Numbered from the stretch's first letter, positions 8,372 to 16,267 are shown. The stretch is DNA of 16,351 nt from Bacteroidaceae bacterium (GCA_900752815.1 CAADWS010000181.1:1-16351); one strand, 5' to 3'. Notes: a model not told the origin generated them from the sequence alone. Program-made: numbers and translations.

Positions 8372-8379
8372 TAATTTTG
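8372..8379 (+). promoter_or_regulatory. Candidate -7 element for the cytochrome operon
   Basis: TAATTTTG matches TAnnTTTG exactly and lies 63 bp upstream of the first possible ATG (8434). The nearest upstream TTTG (8341-8344) is spaced too far, at 27 bp, for an ideal -33 element. An inferior alternative is CATATTTG at 8390-8397. Confidence 0.4.
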
Positions 8380-8442
8380 TTTTTTTCCCCATATTTGTAT
8401 GCGAATATGAAAATCTGTATCTAACTGAAAAACATGTGGCAC

Positions 8443-10215
8443 ATGAAAACTGAAAAATGGAGGCATGCCCTCTTGGGACTTATCGTATTCTTTAGTGGTG
8501 TTCCAACTCTTTTTGCACAATCCGAACCTCTTTTCCCGACGGCGGTAGCAGGCGGAGAAGGAGGTGAACTGATAATGTCTGAAAAAACATTGCGGCGGGT
8601 GGCGGTCTATTCGGCTGACGGCAAGCGGTGTCTGCGTACTTACCCCTTGCCGGAACAGCCTACGGGAGTAGCGTTCGATGCGGGAAAAATTTATGTTACG
8701 ACTTTTGAACAGCGGGGCACACTTGAAATATTGCAGGCTTCCGACGGCCACCGGCTGGCTTCGGTGGCAACCGGTTCGGGTGCCTGCTCGCCTGTGGTGC
8801 ATGCGTCCGCCGGAAAGGTGTATGTCTGCAACCAGTTCCTGGATGAGGTGGTGGAAGTGGACCTGTGCAAGTCACGGGTGGCTCGTCGCGTAAAAGTGTT
8901 GCGGGAGCCCCGCAGTGCCGTGATGACAGCCGACGGCCGCTACCTCTATGTTGCCAATTTCCTGCCGGCCCAGCGGGCTGATGTCGATTATGTGGGGGCT
9001 TGTGTCTCGGTGATTGACCTGAAGAACTTCCGAAAGGTGAAGGACATCCGGCTGACCAACGGAAGCAATGCCTTGCGCGGCATCTGTCTGTCGGGAAACG
9101 GCAAGTATGTGTACGTGTCTCATAATCTCGGGCGCTATACGGTGCCCACCTCGCAGTTGCAGCAAGGCTGGATGAATACCAGTGCCTTCAGCATCATAGA
9201 CGTGGCCCGGCAGGAATATCTCGGTACCGTGCTGACCGACGAACCGGAACGGGGAGCTGCCGGCATCTGGGGCATAGCCTGTCATAATGACCAGATTTGC
9301 ATTACGCACTCCGGTACGCATGAAGTGAGTCTCATCAACGAGAGCGCCATGCTGTCCAAATTCCTGGCCTATCCTGACAAGTCGCGTCTGGAATACGATT
9401 TGAATTTCCTTTATGGCCTGCGCCGCCGGGTGCCACTTCAGGGCAATGGTCCCCGCGCCCTGTGCCGGGTGGGCGAGCGCTGGGTGGTGCCCACCTACTT
9501 TGCGGACATTCTGAACTTTGTGGATATCCGCTCGCAGCAGGTGGAAGCCGTCAATCTGAATCCCGGGCGTACCGAAAGCGACATCCATAAGGGAGAGAAG
9601 TATTTTAACGACGCTTCGCATTGTTTCCAGAACTGGCAGAGCTGTAACGGCTGCCATCCCGGCGATGCCCGTACCGACGGCATGAACTGGGACTTGATGA
9701 ACGACGGCGTGGGAAACCCGAAGAACTGCAAGAGCCTGCTGCTGAGCCATGTCACGCCGCCCAGTATGATTTCCGGTATTCGTGAAACGGCGGAGTGGGC
9801 CGTGCGGGCCGGTTTCAAGTTCATCCAGTTCTTCGATGTGAGCGAAGCCGATGCCGTGTGTGTGGATGCTTATCTCAAGTCGTTGCGTCCTGTGCCGAGT
9901 CCCTGGCTGGTCAACGGCCAGTTGTCCGAAAAGGCAAAGGCCGGAAAGGAAGTGTTTGACCGCCTGAAGTGTGGCAACTGCCACAGCGGTCCTTATTATA
10001 CCGATCGGAAAATGTATCGTATAGGTGAGGATGTGGAGTTTGAAAAGGGATGGGACACCCCGACGCTGTGCGAGGTGTGGCGCACCGCTCCCTATCTTTT
10101 CGACGGGCGTGCGGCCACGATGCGTGAGGTGTTTGAGGTGTATCGTCACGGCATTGAGGGAAAAGTCTCCAAAAAAGATATAGAAGCACTGACCGAATAC
10201 GTCAATTCGCTGTAA
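8443..10215 (+). CDS. Secreted beta-propeller / di-haem cytochrome c peroxidase (MauG-like) fusion
   Basis: 590 residues from the ATG at 8443, chosen because it opens a clean signal peptide (MKTEKW, hydrophobic core, TLFAQ at about 26). An in-frame ATG at 8434 adds three residues. Residues 30-370 are YVTN/lactonase-type beta-propeller blades, with repeats such as GKIYVTTF, GKVYVCNQF, GRYLYVANF and GKYVYVSHN. The C-terminal part is a di-haem peroxidase/MauG-type domain with CNGCH at 401-405 and CGNCH at 510-514, then TPTLCEVWRTAPYLFDGRAAT at about 539-559, the typical C-terminal signature of that family. KMYRIG at 523-528 could supply an axial Met. Such proteins reduce peroxide or oxidise a partner in the periplasm. 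It diverges from the GH3 operon and is followed by a second di-haem protein 130 bp downstream. Domain calls are strong; the substrate or partner is unknown. Confidence 0.88.
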   Translation: MKTEKWRHALLGLIVFFSGVPTLFAQSEPLFPTAVAGGEGGELIMSEKTLRRVAVYSADGKRCLRTYPLPEQPTGVAFDAGKIYVTTFEQRGTLEILQASDGHRLASVATGSGACSPVVHASAGKVYVCNQFLDEVVEVDLCKSRVARRVKVLREPRSAVMTADGRYLYVANFLPAQRADVDYVGACVSVIDLKNFRKVKDIRLTNGSNALRGICLSGNGKYVYVSHNLGRYTVPTSQLQQGWMNTSAFSIIDVARQEYLGTVLTDEPERGAAGIWGIACHNDQICITHSGTHEVSLINESAMLSKFLAYPDKSRLEYDLNFLYGLRRRVPLQGNGPRALCRVGERWVVPTYFADILNFVDIRSQQVEAVNLNPGRTESDIHKGEKYFNDASHCFQNWQSCNGCHPGDARTDGMNWDLMNDGVGNPKNCKSLLLSHVTPPSMISGIRETAEWAVRAGFKFIQFFDVSEADAVCVDAYLKSLRPVPSPWLVNGQLSEKAKAGKEVFDRLKCGNCHSGPYYTDRKMYRIGEDVEFEKGWDTPTLCEVWRTAPYLFDGRAATMREVFEVYRHGIEGKVSKKDIEALTEYVNSL

Positions 10216-10345
10216 GGGTGGTGTTTCGGAGCCTGTTTCCTCCTCTTCCCTTTGCGTGCCGGCTGCGGGTGTGCCTTGTGCAGAGCAGCCGTGCGTGTTG
10301 AAAGTGAAAAACCAGACAAGAACAACAAATTCAAGAAAACAAAAT

Positions 10346-13300
10346 ATGAAAAAAGGCAAAATTTATCTTTTGAGCATGCTGTTGCTGGGCGGTGTGGCCA
10401 CTGCCGGAGCACAGTCGCAGCCGGAAGCGAACTGGGTGAAGGAAGCTGTGGCTGCCAAGCAGAGCTTCCAGACGGAAATGCGCCGCAGCCGCATGCCGGT
10501 AGTTTCGGAATGGATGAAGCTCGGGCAGAAGCCGACCCGGCTTACGGCCGACCTCACCGGTAAGCAGGAACTGATACTCATTACCGACGGTGGTCCCGAC
10601 GGAAGCAGTTATGACCATGCGGCCTGGATTAACGCACGCCTTTACAAGGCAGACGGTTCCTTCGTATGGCTCGATGACCTCAAGTTTGCGGTGGGTCGTG
10701 CCGGCTGGCGCACGCCGATGAGCAACTGCAATGTGGCGGGCAAGCACATAACCGTCGATGGAACAGTTTACGACCACGCGGTCTTTTGCCATGCTCCCGG
10801 CTATCTGCTTTACCGCCTCGACGGGAAGTACACCCGCTTTGAAACAGAGGTGGGCATTGACGATGGCGGCAAGACGGGCAGCACTTACTTCAAGATATTG
10901 ACTTCCGACCCCGACCGGTATTTGAATCAGGCGCTCCGCAGCCATGCCACCGGCCGGGCGGAACTGGAAAGACTGGTGGGGAATGCCGGTGACTGGATGA
11001 TGGGCCCCTCCACCACACTGGAGGAAAAACGCATCGCACAGCTCCTGGGAAAACTGGAGCAGCCCGACCATTACCGGAAGCAGTGGGATGAGGTGAAAGC
11101 CCTCCGGGCTGCCGATGCGCGCGGTGTGCGGGCTTTGGCGCTGCTGCGCGAATTGAATGAGGTGCTCGATGTGCAGCGGCAGTTGGCCGGTCTTCGCATG
11201 GAGCCGGTGCGCGCCGCCTTTGAGGATATGAAGAAGAACCCGGCCTATGATGTGAAAAAATACGCGCCTCAGATGCAGCAGCTCGAAGCCTTGGTGAAAA
11301 AGGGCTTTGCCGGCATCTATGAGGGCGAGGCACAGGCGTTGGCCGATGCCCGTCAGGCGCTCGGTCTGCGGCGTTCGGTGCTGCTGGGCAACGCGTTGCT
11401 CGACGCCGACCGCATCGTGGCCACACGCTTCCGTCTTGGAGCAGGTGCCCGCAGCGCCATGGCGCCCGAACTCGGCACGCAGTCGAACAACTGGAGTAAC
11501 CAGGAGTCGGCCCGACGGGGTGGTTTCGATGCTTCCATCGTTGAAATCTCCAACCTGCGCGGTGCGGTGAAGATGCGCGACATCTACCGGCCTGCTAATG
11601 GCTCTTCCATAGCCGACCTCCGTCTTCACTGGGATGGCAACCGTGTCATGTTCACCCAATTGCAGGAAGACCGCCGCTGGAATGTCTTTGAAGTGAAACT
11701 CGACGGTTCCGGTTACAGAAAACTCATCGAGAACGAGGAGCCCGATCTGGAATTCTACGACGGAACCTATCTGCCCGACGGCCGTCTGCTTGCCGTGAGC
11801 AATATCGGTTACCAGGGCGTGCCCTGTGTCAGCGGCAGCGATGCCGTGGGCAATCTGGTGCTCTACGACCCCGCTACGAAAAACCTGCGTCGCCTTTGCT
11901 TTGACCAGGATGCCAACTGGAATCCGGTGGTGATGAACAACGGCCGCGTGATGTATACCCGCTGGGAATATACCGACCTGACGCACTACTATTCGCGTAT
12001 CGTCATGCACATGAATCCCGACGGAACGGAGAACAAAGCCCTTTACGGCAGTGGCTCCATGTTCCCCAACAGTACGTTCGACGTGCAGCCCATTCCCGGC
12101 AAGGGTTCGGCGTTTGTCGGCATCATTTCCGGCCACCATGGCATTGCACGTTCCGGCCGTCTTCTTTTGTTCGACCCTGCCAAGGGACGTAAGGGCGTGC
12201 ATGGCATCGTGCAGGAAATTCCTTATCACGACCGTCAGGTCAAGGAAGAAATCAAGGACCAGCTGGTCAACGGCGTTTGGCCGCAGTTCATCAAGCCCAC
12301 GGCTCTCAATGACAAATATTTCCTCGTGGCTGCCAAGCTTTCTCCTGAGTCGTTGTGGGGCATCTATCTGGTCGATGTGTTCGACAATATGACTTGCATT
12401 GCCGAGGTGGAAGGCGAGGGCTTCATCAGTCCCGCGCTGGTGCGTCAGGTGCCCACACCGCCGGCCATCCCCGACCGCGTGAAGCTGGACGAGAAGGAAG
12501 CCACCTTCTTCATTCAGGACATTTATGAAGGCGAGGGTCTCCGCGGCATTCCGCGCGGAACGGTGAAGGAACTCCGTCTCCATGCTTACGAATATGCCTA
12601 CGTGAAGACGATTTCCGACCACAACTGGCACGGCATCCAGTCGGGCTGGGACATCAAGCGCCTGCTTGGCACCGTGCCCGTGGAACCCGACGGCTCCGTC
12701 ATCTTCAAGGCGCCGGCCAATACTCCCATTTCCATCCAGCCCATCGACAAGGACGGCGTGGCTGTGCAGTGGATGCGCAGCTGGGTAACCGGCCAGCCCG
12801 GCGAGGTCGTGTCGTGTGTGGGTTGCCACGAAGACCAGAATGAAATCCCCATCCCCAAGCGCGTCATGGCTTCGAAGAAGGCGCCCAGCCGTCTGACGCC
12901 GCCCGAGGGAGGTGTGCGTTCCTTCACTTTCGACCTGGAAATCCAGCCCATTCTCGACCGTGCCTGCATTGCCTGCCACGACGGCGGAAAGGCCTTCGAC
13001 CTGCGCGGCGGCAAGAAGGACCGCTACGGCTATGGCACGTCCTATCTCAACTTCCATCCCTACATCCACCGTCAGGGCGGTGAGGGCGACATGGTGGTGC
13101 TCCAGCCTTACGAGTATCATCCCAACACGAGCGAACTGGTGCGCATACTCAAGCGCGGCCACTATAATGTGCAGCTCACCGACAAGGAGTGGCGCACCCT
13201 CTACAACTGGATTGACTACAATGCACCCGACAAGGGATATTTCAAGGCCAACGTGCTCCACGACCTGCCCTACAAGGGATATGACCAGATAGCCCGCCGC

Positions 13301-14338
13301 AAGGAACTGACCGACAAATATGCCAACGGGGCCGGTGTGGACTGGAAGAAGGAACTCAGCGACTATGCCGAGAAACTCCGGCAGCAGGGTAAACCCGAAC
13401 CCGTCATGCCCAAACCGCTCAAAAAGGTGAAACGGCGCAACCTCAAGGCCAAGAACTGGCCCTTCAGTGCTGAGGAAGCCCGTCGCAGACAGCAGGAATG
13501 CGGTGCCGACCGCAAGGTGGTGGAACTGGCTCCCGGCGTGCAGATGACCTTTGTGCGCATTCCAGCCGGTGAATTTGTGATGGGCAGCTACGACGGCCCG
13601 GCCGATACTTATCCCACCGCCCGCGTCAAGATAGACCGTCCCTTCTGGATGGCTGAACTGGAAACCACCAACGAGCAGTTCCAGGTGTTCTATCCCGAAC
13701 ACGACAGCCGCTATGTGGACCAGCAGTGGAAGGACCACGTCGTGCAGGGCTATCCTGCCAACCGTCCCGAGCAGCCTGTCATCCGTGTGAGCTATACCGA
13801 TGCGATGGAGTTCTGCCGGAAGCTGAGCGAGAAGACCGGCCTGAAGGTGACGTTGCCCACCGAAGCACAGTGGGAGTGGGCCTGCCGTGGCGGCAGCACC
13901 TCCGACTTCTGGTATGGCGACCTTCACGCCGATTTCGGAAAGAAGGACAATCTGGCCGACAAGACCACACTGCTTTTTGCCGTGGCCGGAGTAGACCCGC
14001 AGCCCATGAGCCCCAACCATCCGCTCTACAAGCATTACACCTATCTGCCCAAGGAGGAAAGCGTGGACGACGGTCAGCTCGTACAGGTGGGCGGCAAGGC
14101 CTATGCAGCCAATCCGTTCGGACTCTATTGCATGCACGGCAACGTGGCCGAATGGACCCGCTCCGACTATGTGCCCTATCCTTATCGGGAAAAGCCCAAG
14201 GCCGAGGCAGAATACAAGGTGGTGCGCGGAGGTTCCTACATAGAACGGCCGAAGTTCTCCACTTCTTATTCCCGAAAAGGCTTCTATCCCTATCAGCGGG
14301 TGTTCAATGTGGGCTTCCGTGTGATTATAGAAGAATAA
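10346..14338 (+). CDS. HzsA-like di-haem protein with NPCBM-like and SUMF1/FGE-like domains
   Basis: 1330 residues from the ATG at 10346, chosen for its signal peptide (MKKGK, hydrophobic core, AGAQ at 20-23); the frame is open 90 bases further upstream. Residues about 60-190 resemble an NPCBM carbohydrate-binding module. Residues 200-360 are helical. About 420-830 is a beta-propeller-like region related to the hydrazine synthase alpha subunit, containing SGWDIKRLLGTVPVEPDGS and ending in CVGCH (824-828). A second haem motif, CIACH (874-878), lies in a planctomycete-type cytochrome segment. Residues 1058-1330 are an FGE/SUMF1-like fold (IPAGEFVMG, LPTEAQWEWACRGG, MHGNVAEW, GGSY at 1295-1298), but the two catalytic cysteines expected after GGSY are absent. 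It is secreted and probably cotranscribed with the preceding cytochrome. Not a true hydrazine synthase, since no HzsB/C is present. Function unknown; a glycan-associated redox role is inference. Confidence 0.85.
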   Translation: MKKGKIYLLSMLLLGGVATAGAQSQPEANWVKEAVAAKQSFQTEMRRSRMPVVSEWMKLGQKPTRLTADLTGKQELILITDGGPDGSSYDHAAWINARLYKADGSFVWLDDLKFAVGRAGWRTPMSNCNVAGKHITVDGTVYDHAVFCHAPGYLLYRLDGKYTRFETEVGIDDGGKTGSTYFKILTSDPDRYLNQALRSHATGRAELERLVGNAGDWMMGPSTTLEEKRIAQLLGKLEQPDHYRKQWDEVKALRAADARGVRALALLRELNEVLDVQRQLAGLRMEPVRAAFEDMKKNPAYDVKKYAPQMQQLEALVKKGFAGIYEGEAQALADARQALGLRRSVLLGNALLDADRIVATRFRLGAGARSAMAPELGTQSNNWSNQESARRGGFDASIVEISNLRGAVKMRDIYRPANGSSIADLRLHWDGNRVMFTQLQEDRRWNVFEVKLDGSGYRKLIENEEPDLEFYDGTYLPDGRLLAVSNIGYQGVPCVSGSDAVGNLVLYDPATKNLRRLCFDQDANWNPVVMNNGRVMYTRWEYTDLTHYYSRIVMHMNPDGTENKALYGSGSMFPNSTFDVQPIPGKGSAFVGIISGHHGIARSGRLLLFDPAKGRKGVHGIVQEIPYHDRQVKEEIKDQLVNGVWPQFIKPTALNDKYFLVAAKLSPESLWGIYLVDVFDNMTCIAEVEGEGFISPALVRQVPTPPAIPDRVKLDEKEATFFIQDIYEGEGLRGIPRGTVKELRLHAYEYAYVKTISDHNWHGIQSGWDIKRLLGTVPVEPDGSVIFKAPANTPISIQPIDKDGVAVQWMRSWVTGQPGEVVSCVGCHEDQNEIPIPKRVMASKKAPSRLTPPEGGVRSFTFDLEIQPILDRACIACHDGGKAFDLRGGKKDRYGYGTSYLNFHPYIHRQGGEGDMVVLQPYEYHPNTSELVRILKRGHYNVQLTDKEWRTLYNWIDYNAPDKGYFKANVLHDLPYKGYDQIARRKELTDKYANGAGVDWKKELSDYAEKLRQQGKPEPVMPKPLKKVKRRNLKAKNWPFSAEEARRRQQECGADRKVVELAPGVQMTFVRIPAGEFVMGSYDGPADTYPTARVKIDRPFWMAELETTNEQFQVFYPEHDSRYVDQQWKDHVVQGYPANRPEQPVIRVSYTDAMEFCRKLSEKTGLKVTLPTEAQWEWACRGGSTSDFWYGDLHADFGKKDNLADKTTLLFAVAGVDPQPMSPNHPLYKHYTYLPKEESVDDGQLVQVGGKAYAANPFGLYCMHGNVAEWTRSDYVPYPYREKPKAEAEYKVVRGGSYIERPKFSTSYSRKGFYPYQRVFNVGFRVIIEE

Positions 14339-14388
14339 GATAAATAAAGGAGGACTGTCCTCCGGCGGCCGAAAGGACCGAATTTCAT

Positions 14389-14439
14389 ACCGCCGCCCCG
14401 TTCCAGCAACTTCAGGAACGGGGCGGCGGTCATTTTTTT
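14389..14439 (+). terminator. Strong intrinsic terminator after the cytochrome operon
   Basis: A perfect 16-bp GC-rich stem (14389-14404 with 14415-14430) and a 10-base loop are followed by a run of seven T at 14433-14439. It begins 50 bp after the stop of the HzsA-like gene. A smaller hairpin, GGAGGA-CTG-TCCTCC, precedes it at 14349-14363. On the minus strand no T-run follows, so it looks one-directional and would not terminate the convergent sanA-like gene. Confidence 0.92.
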
Positions 14440-14581
14440 CAGTCATCTTCCGCAGGTGTCATAGGGCCGTTGGGGGCGGCAGGCGAGGAAGGCGCCGGCG
14501 AAAGGCATGGATTCCGGCCCGCCGGGCGCAGTCATGCCGCCGGCGCAATTACCGCAGTCCGCACTGTCCGGCGGCTTTGCT

Positions 14582-15250
14582 TCATTTGATGTCAATGGCC
14601 TCTCCCAGGAAGTGCGGCTGCTTGTTCACCATCATGTCGAGCACCAGTTTTACCCGTGCGAAGACCTCCCGTGTCTGCACCATCATGCCTTTGCCCTTCG
14701 CCACGTCCTTTGCATTGTAGCCCACGGCGTCCACTCCCTGCCACAAGGCCAGGCAGACGGCCCGCTTGTTGTGAAACTCCTGCGAGATGACGGTGAACCT
14801 GCTGAGCCGGAACACCTTTTTGGCCCTGACCACGGAGTCCAGCGTCCGGAATCCGGCATAGTCCAGGTAAATGTGTTCGGCAGGGATGCCGCGCTTCACC
14901 AGGTCGCGTTTCATCATTTCCGGTTCGTTGTAGGTCCTGTGCCTGTTGTCGCCGCTGATAAGAATCCGGTCGATTTTCCCGGTGCGGTAGAGCCTTATGG
15001 TGGCTTCGATGCGGTTGTAGTAGTAGGGATTGGCCTTTCTGGTATAGGAACTGACCGGCGATGTGCCCAGCAGCAGGCCCACCCGGTTGTCCGGAAGATG
15101 CGTGGCGGCAGTAAAGGTCCTGCCGCGTGAAGCATATTCCACGTAGACATAGCAACCGGTCAGCAGGAGCAGAAATCCTGCCAGACAACAGATGCCGGTG
15201 ATAGCCACCTTCTTGAAGATGCGCATCTTTTTCTTACGAGCCATAGACAT
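14582..15250 (-). CDS. sanA: SanA/YdcF (DUF218) family inner-membrane protein
   Basis: 222 residues from the ATG at 15250. ATGs at 15244 and 15226 are also plausible, and none has a clear Shine-Dalgarno. A basic N-terminus is followed by one membrane segment (about residues 15-35), with the rest facing the periplasm. The hallmark SanA sequence is visible: LLLGTSPVSSYTRKANPYYYNRI, then LISGDN, YNEPEMM, LDYAGFRTLDSVVRAKKVF and VISQEFHNKRAVCLAL. The sequence closely parallels E. coli SanA through this region, as I remember it. SanA is linked to envelope barrier function and vancomycin resistance at high temperature; the wider DUF218/ElyC family acts on envelope precursors, but the reaction is unsettled. 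It converges with the HzsA-like gene and appears to be a single-gene housekeeping unit unrelated to glycan use. Family call firm. Confidence 0.9.
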   Translation of the reverse strand: MSMARKKKMRIFKKVAITGICCLAGFLLLLTGCYVYVEYASRGRTFTAATHLPDNRVGLLLGTSPVSSYTRKANPYYYNRIEATIRLYRTGKIDRILISGDNRHRTYNEPEMMKRDLVKRGIPAEHIYLDYAGFRTLDSVVRAKKVFRLSRFTVISQEFHNKRAVCLALWQGVDAVGYNAKDVAKGKGMMVQTREVFARVKLVLDMMVNKQPHFLGEAIDIK

Positions 15251-15545
15251 CCCATTTTGGCCGGCAGAAGGGCAACAGGCCATGCCTGTCCTGTCCGGCA
15301 GTCAGAGCGGGGCAGAGTGCTGTCTCCGGCAGTCTTCCCCATTCTCCGGCCGGTTACCCAGTCCGGTTTACGCTGTGAATTTACAAAAAAAGACAGCTTC
15401 CCGTCTGTTTTGAGGAGAATTGTGTACAGCTTTTTGAAAAAACGGAAAGTCTGCGGCAGATGATGCCCGGCAGCCGGGGGTATGTGCCGTTCAAAATCTT
15501 AGGGATGATTACAAAGGATATCTTATTCAATCAAAAATAATGCGT
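15251..15545. other. Intergenic region with a base-composition shift
   Basis: No convincing gene is seen here. The left part is GC-rich like the genes before it. From about 15480 the DNA becomes AT-rich and stays so to the window end. CCCGG-CAG-CCGGG at 15466-15478 can form a short hairpin, but no T-run follows on the plus strand. No clear TAnnTTTG was found on the minus strand for the sanA-like gene. Confidence 0.5.
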
Positions 15546-15553
15546 TATCTTTG
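15546..15553 (+). promoter_or_regulatory. Candidate -7 element upstream of the DUF1016 locus
   Basis: TATCTTTG matches TAnnTTTG exactly, 17 bp before the small ORF at 15570 and 167 bp before the DUF1016 start. There is no TTTG at the expected -33 distance. A transcript from here would start near 15560 and include the inverted repeat at 15572-15604 at its 5' end. Confidence 0.55.
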
Positions 15554-15569
15554 TAAAAATATCGGGAAA

Positions 15570-15716
15570 ATGCAAATAAACCGTAATGGTTTAACCGCAT
15601 TTGCTTTTCAAATCCAGCCAGAACCGGAAACGTTTGTTGGAAATGACTGCTATTGCAGAAATGAAAAATGGGGGAAACGCAAACGAAGTGAATTGATAAA
15701 TGCTTTCAAAATTTAG
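15570..15716 (+). CDS. Possible 48-residue small ORF upstream of DUF1016
   Basis: An ATG at 15570 opens a 48-codon frame ending in TAG at 15714-15716, three bases before the DUF1016 ATG. The product begins MQINRNGLTAFAFQ, has two Cys in NDCYCRN, and ends with the basic stretch KWGKRKRSELINAFKI. I do not recognise it. In favour: it follows an exact -7 box, and its stop lies next to the following start, as in translational coupling. Against: the ORF is short and the ATG sits beside an inverted repeat, so it may only be leader sequence. Confidence 0.3.
   Translation: MQINRNGLTAFAFQIQPEPETFVGNDCYCRNEKWGKRKRSELINAFKI
15572..15604 (+). other. Nested inverted repeat at the 5' end of the DUF1016 transcript
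   Basis: AAACC (15578-15582) pairs with GGTTT (15588-15592) around GTAAT. Outside it GCAAAT (15572-15577) pairs with ATTTGC (15599-15604), leaving a 6-base bulge on the 3' side. It begins inside the ATG of the small ORF, just after the presumed transcription start. It could be an operator or an RNA leader hairpin that masks the start. Confidence 0.45.
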
Positions 15717-15719
15717 GGT

Positions 15720-16166
15720 ATGGAAAAGGATAGACTGCAGCCTCGCGAAATAGCGTCCGACAGGCTTTTTGATGATATTCGGAACATCATAGAGCAAGGT
15801 CGGCGACAGGCCTACGCGGCGGCCAATCGAATTACGGTACTTACCTATTGGCACATCGGGCGGCGTATCGTGGAGGAAGAACAGTATGGCGAAGTCCGTG
15901 CCCGATACGGTACCCGGTTGATTAAAACACTGGCAGAGCGACTGACGCTTAAATACGGCAATACGTTCAGTAAGCGGAATTTGGCATATTACCGAAAGTT
16001 TTATCTGGAATTCAGGGATGTAGAGATTTTGCACACGCGTGTGCAAAATCTTACCTGGTCATATGTCTGCAGGCTTCTTTCCGTCAGCAATACGCAAGCC
16101 AGAGAATGGTATGCAAAAGAAGCATTGGAACAGATGTGGAGTGTGAGGACACTCAACCGTTTTTAG
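15720..16166 (+). CDS. Truncated DUF1016 (YhcG-type) protein, N-terminal domain only
   Basis: 148 residues matching the DUF1016 N-terminal domain: RQAYAAANRITVLTYWHIGRRIVEEEQ, YGTRLIKTLAERL, FSKRNLAYYRKFY, LTWSYVCRLLSV, AREWYAKEALEQMWSVRTL. Full-length family members run to roughly 330-380 residues and carry a PDDEXK nuclease-like domain after this point. Here the frame stops at TAG right after WSVRTLNRF, and I cannot find the missing domain in any frame of the next 185 bases. A different frame (16160-16270) stays open to a TAA inside the right inverted repeat but does not resemble DUF1016. Codon and base usage is AT-richer than in the central genes, suggesting separate origin. In Bacteroidota DUF1016 genes often sit near restriction-modification or recombinase loci. 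Probably a pseudogene fragment cut by rearrangement near the repeat; a stand-alone DNA-binding product is less likely. Confidence 0.75.
   Translation: MEKDRLQPREIASDRLFDDIRNIIEQGRRQAYAAANRITVLTYWHIGRRIVEEEQYGEVRARYGTRLIKTLAERLTLKYGNTFSKRNLAYYRKFYLEFRDVEILHTRVQNLTWSYVCRLLSVSNTQAREWYAKEALEQMWSVRTLNRF
16024..16051. repeat. 28-bp perfect palindrome inside the DUF1016 fragment
   Basis: Bases 16024-16037 and 16038-16051 are exact reverse complements with no loop, centred on ACACG|CGTGT. It encodes the residues ILHTRVQNL of the DUF1016 domain. A perfect 28-bp palindrome within a coding frame is uncommon. It could be a protein-binding or recombination site, or simply the codon outcome of a conserved peptide. 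Confidence 0.85.
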
Positions 16167-16267
16167 AACATTATGGGAGAAAGGATTTTCACAAATGTGG
16201 TTGGCCAAAAGACCAGATGAATGTTTTAGCATGGTCGATGCGTATGTTTGTAACAGAAAACTTCCGA

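Noticed and set aside
10346..14338. Anammox-type hydrazine synthase
   Set aside because: Only the alpha-like region is present. There is no HzsB/HzsC partner, the fused domains differ, and the genomic setting is glycan degradation.
13516..14338. SUMF1-like domain as the maturase for the neighbouring sulfatase
   Set aside because: The catalytic cysteines are missing and the sulfatase carries Ser, which requires the anSME pathway.
10331..14446. 1371-codon open frame antisense to the HzsA-like gene
   Set aside because: It mirrors a gene with clear domains, its translation is low-complexity in His/Gly/Val and resembles no family I know, and GC-rich codon use on the sense strand explains the lack of stops.
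14440..14581. GC-rich spacer with complementary arms (GCCGCCGG/CCGGCGGC) as a terminator for the sanA-like gene
   Set aside because: The arms are separated by a long loop with no T-tract on the minus strand, and such GC-only arms arise easily in this composition.
15466..15478. CCCGG-CAG-CCGGG hairpin as a terminator
   Set aside because: The stem is only five pairs and no T-run follows on the plus strand.
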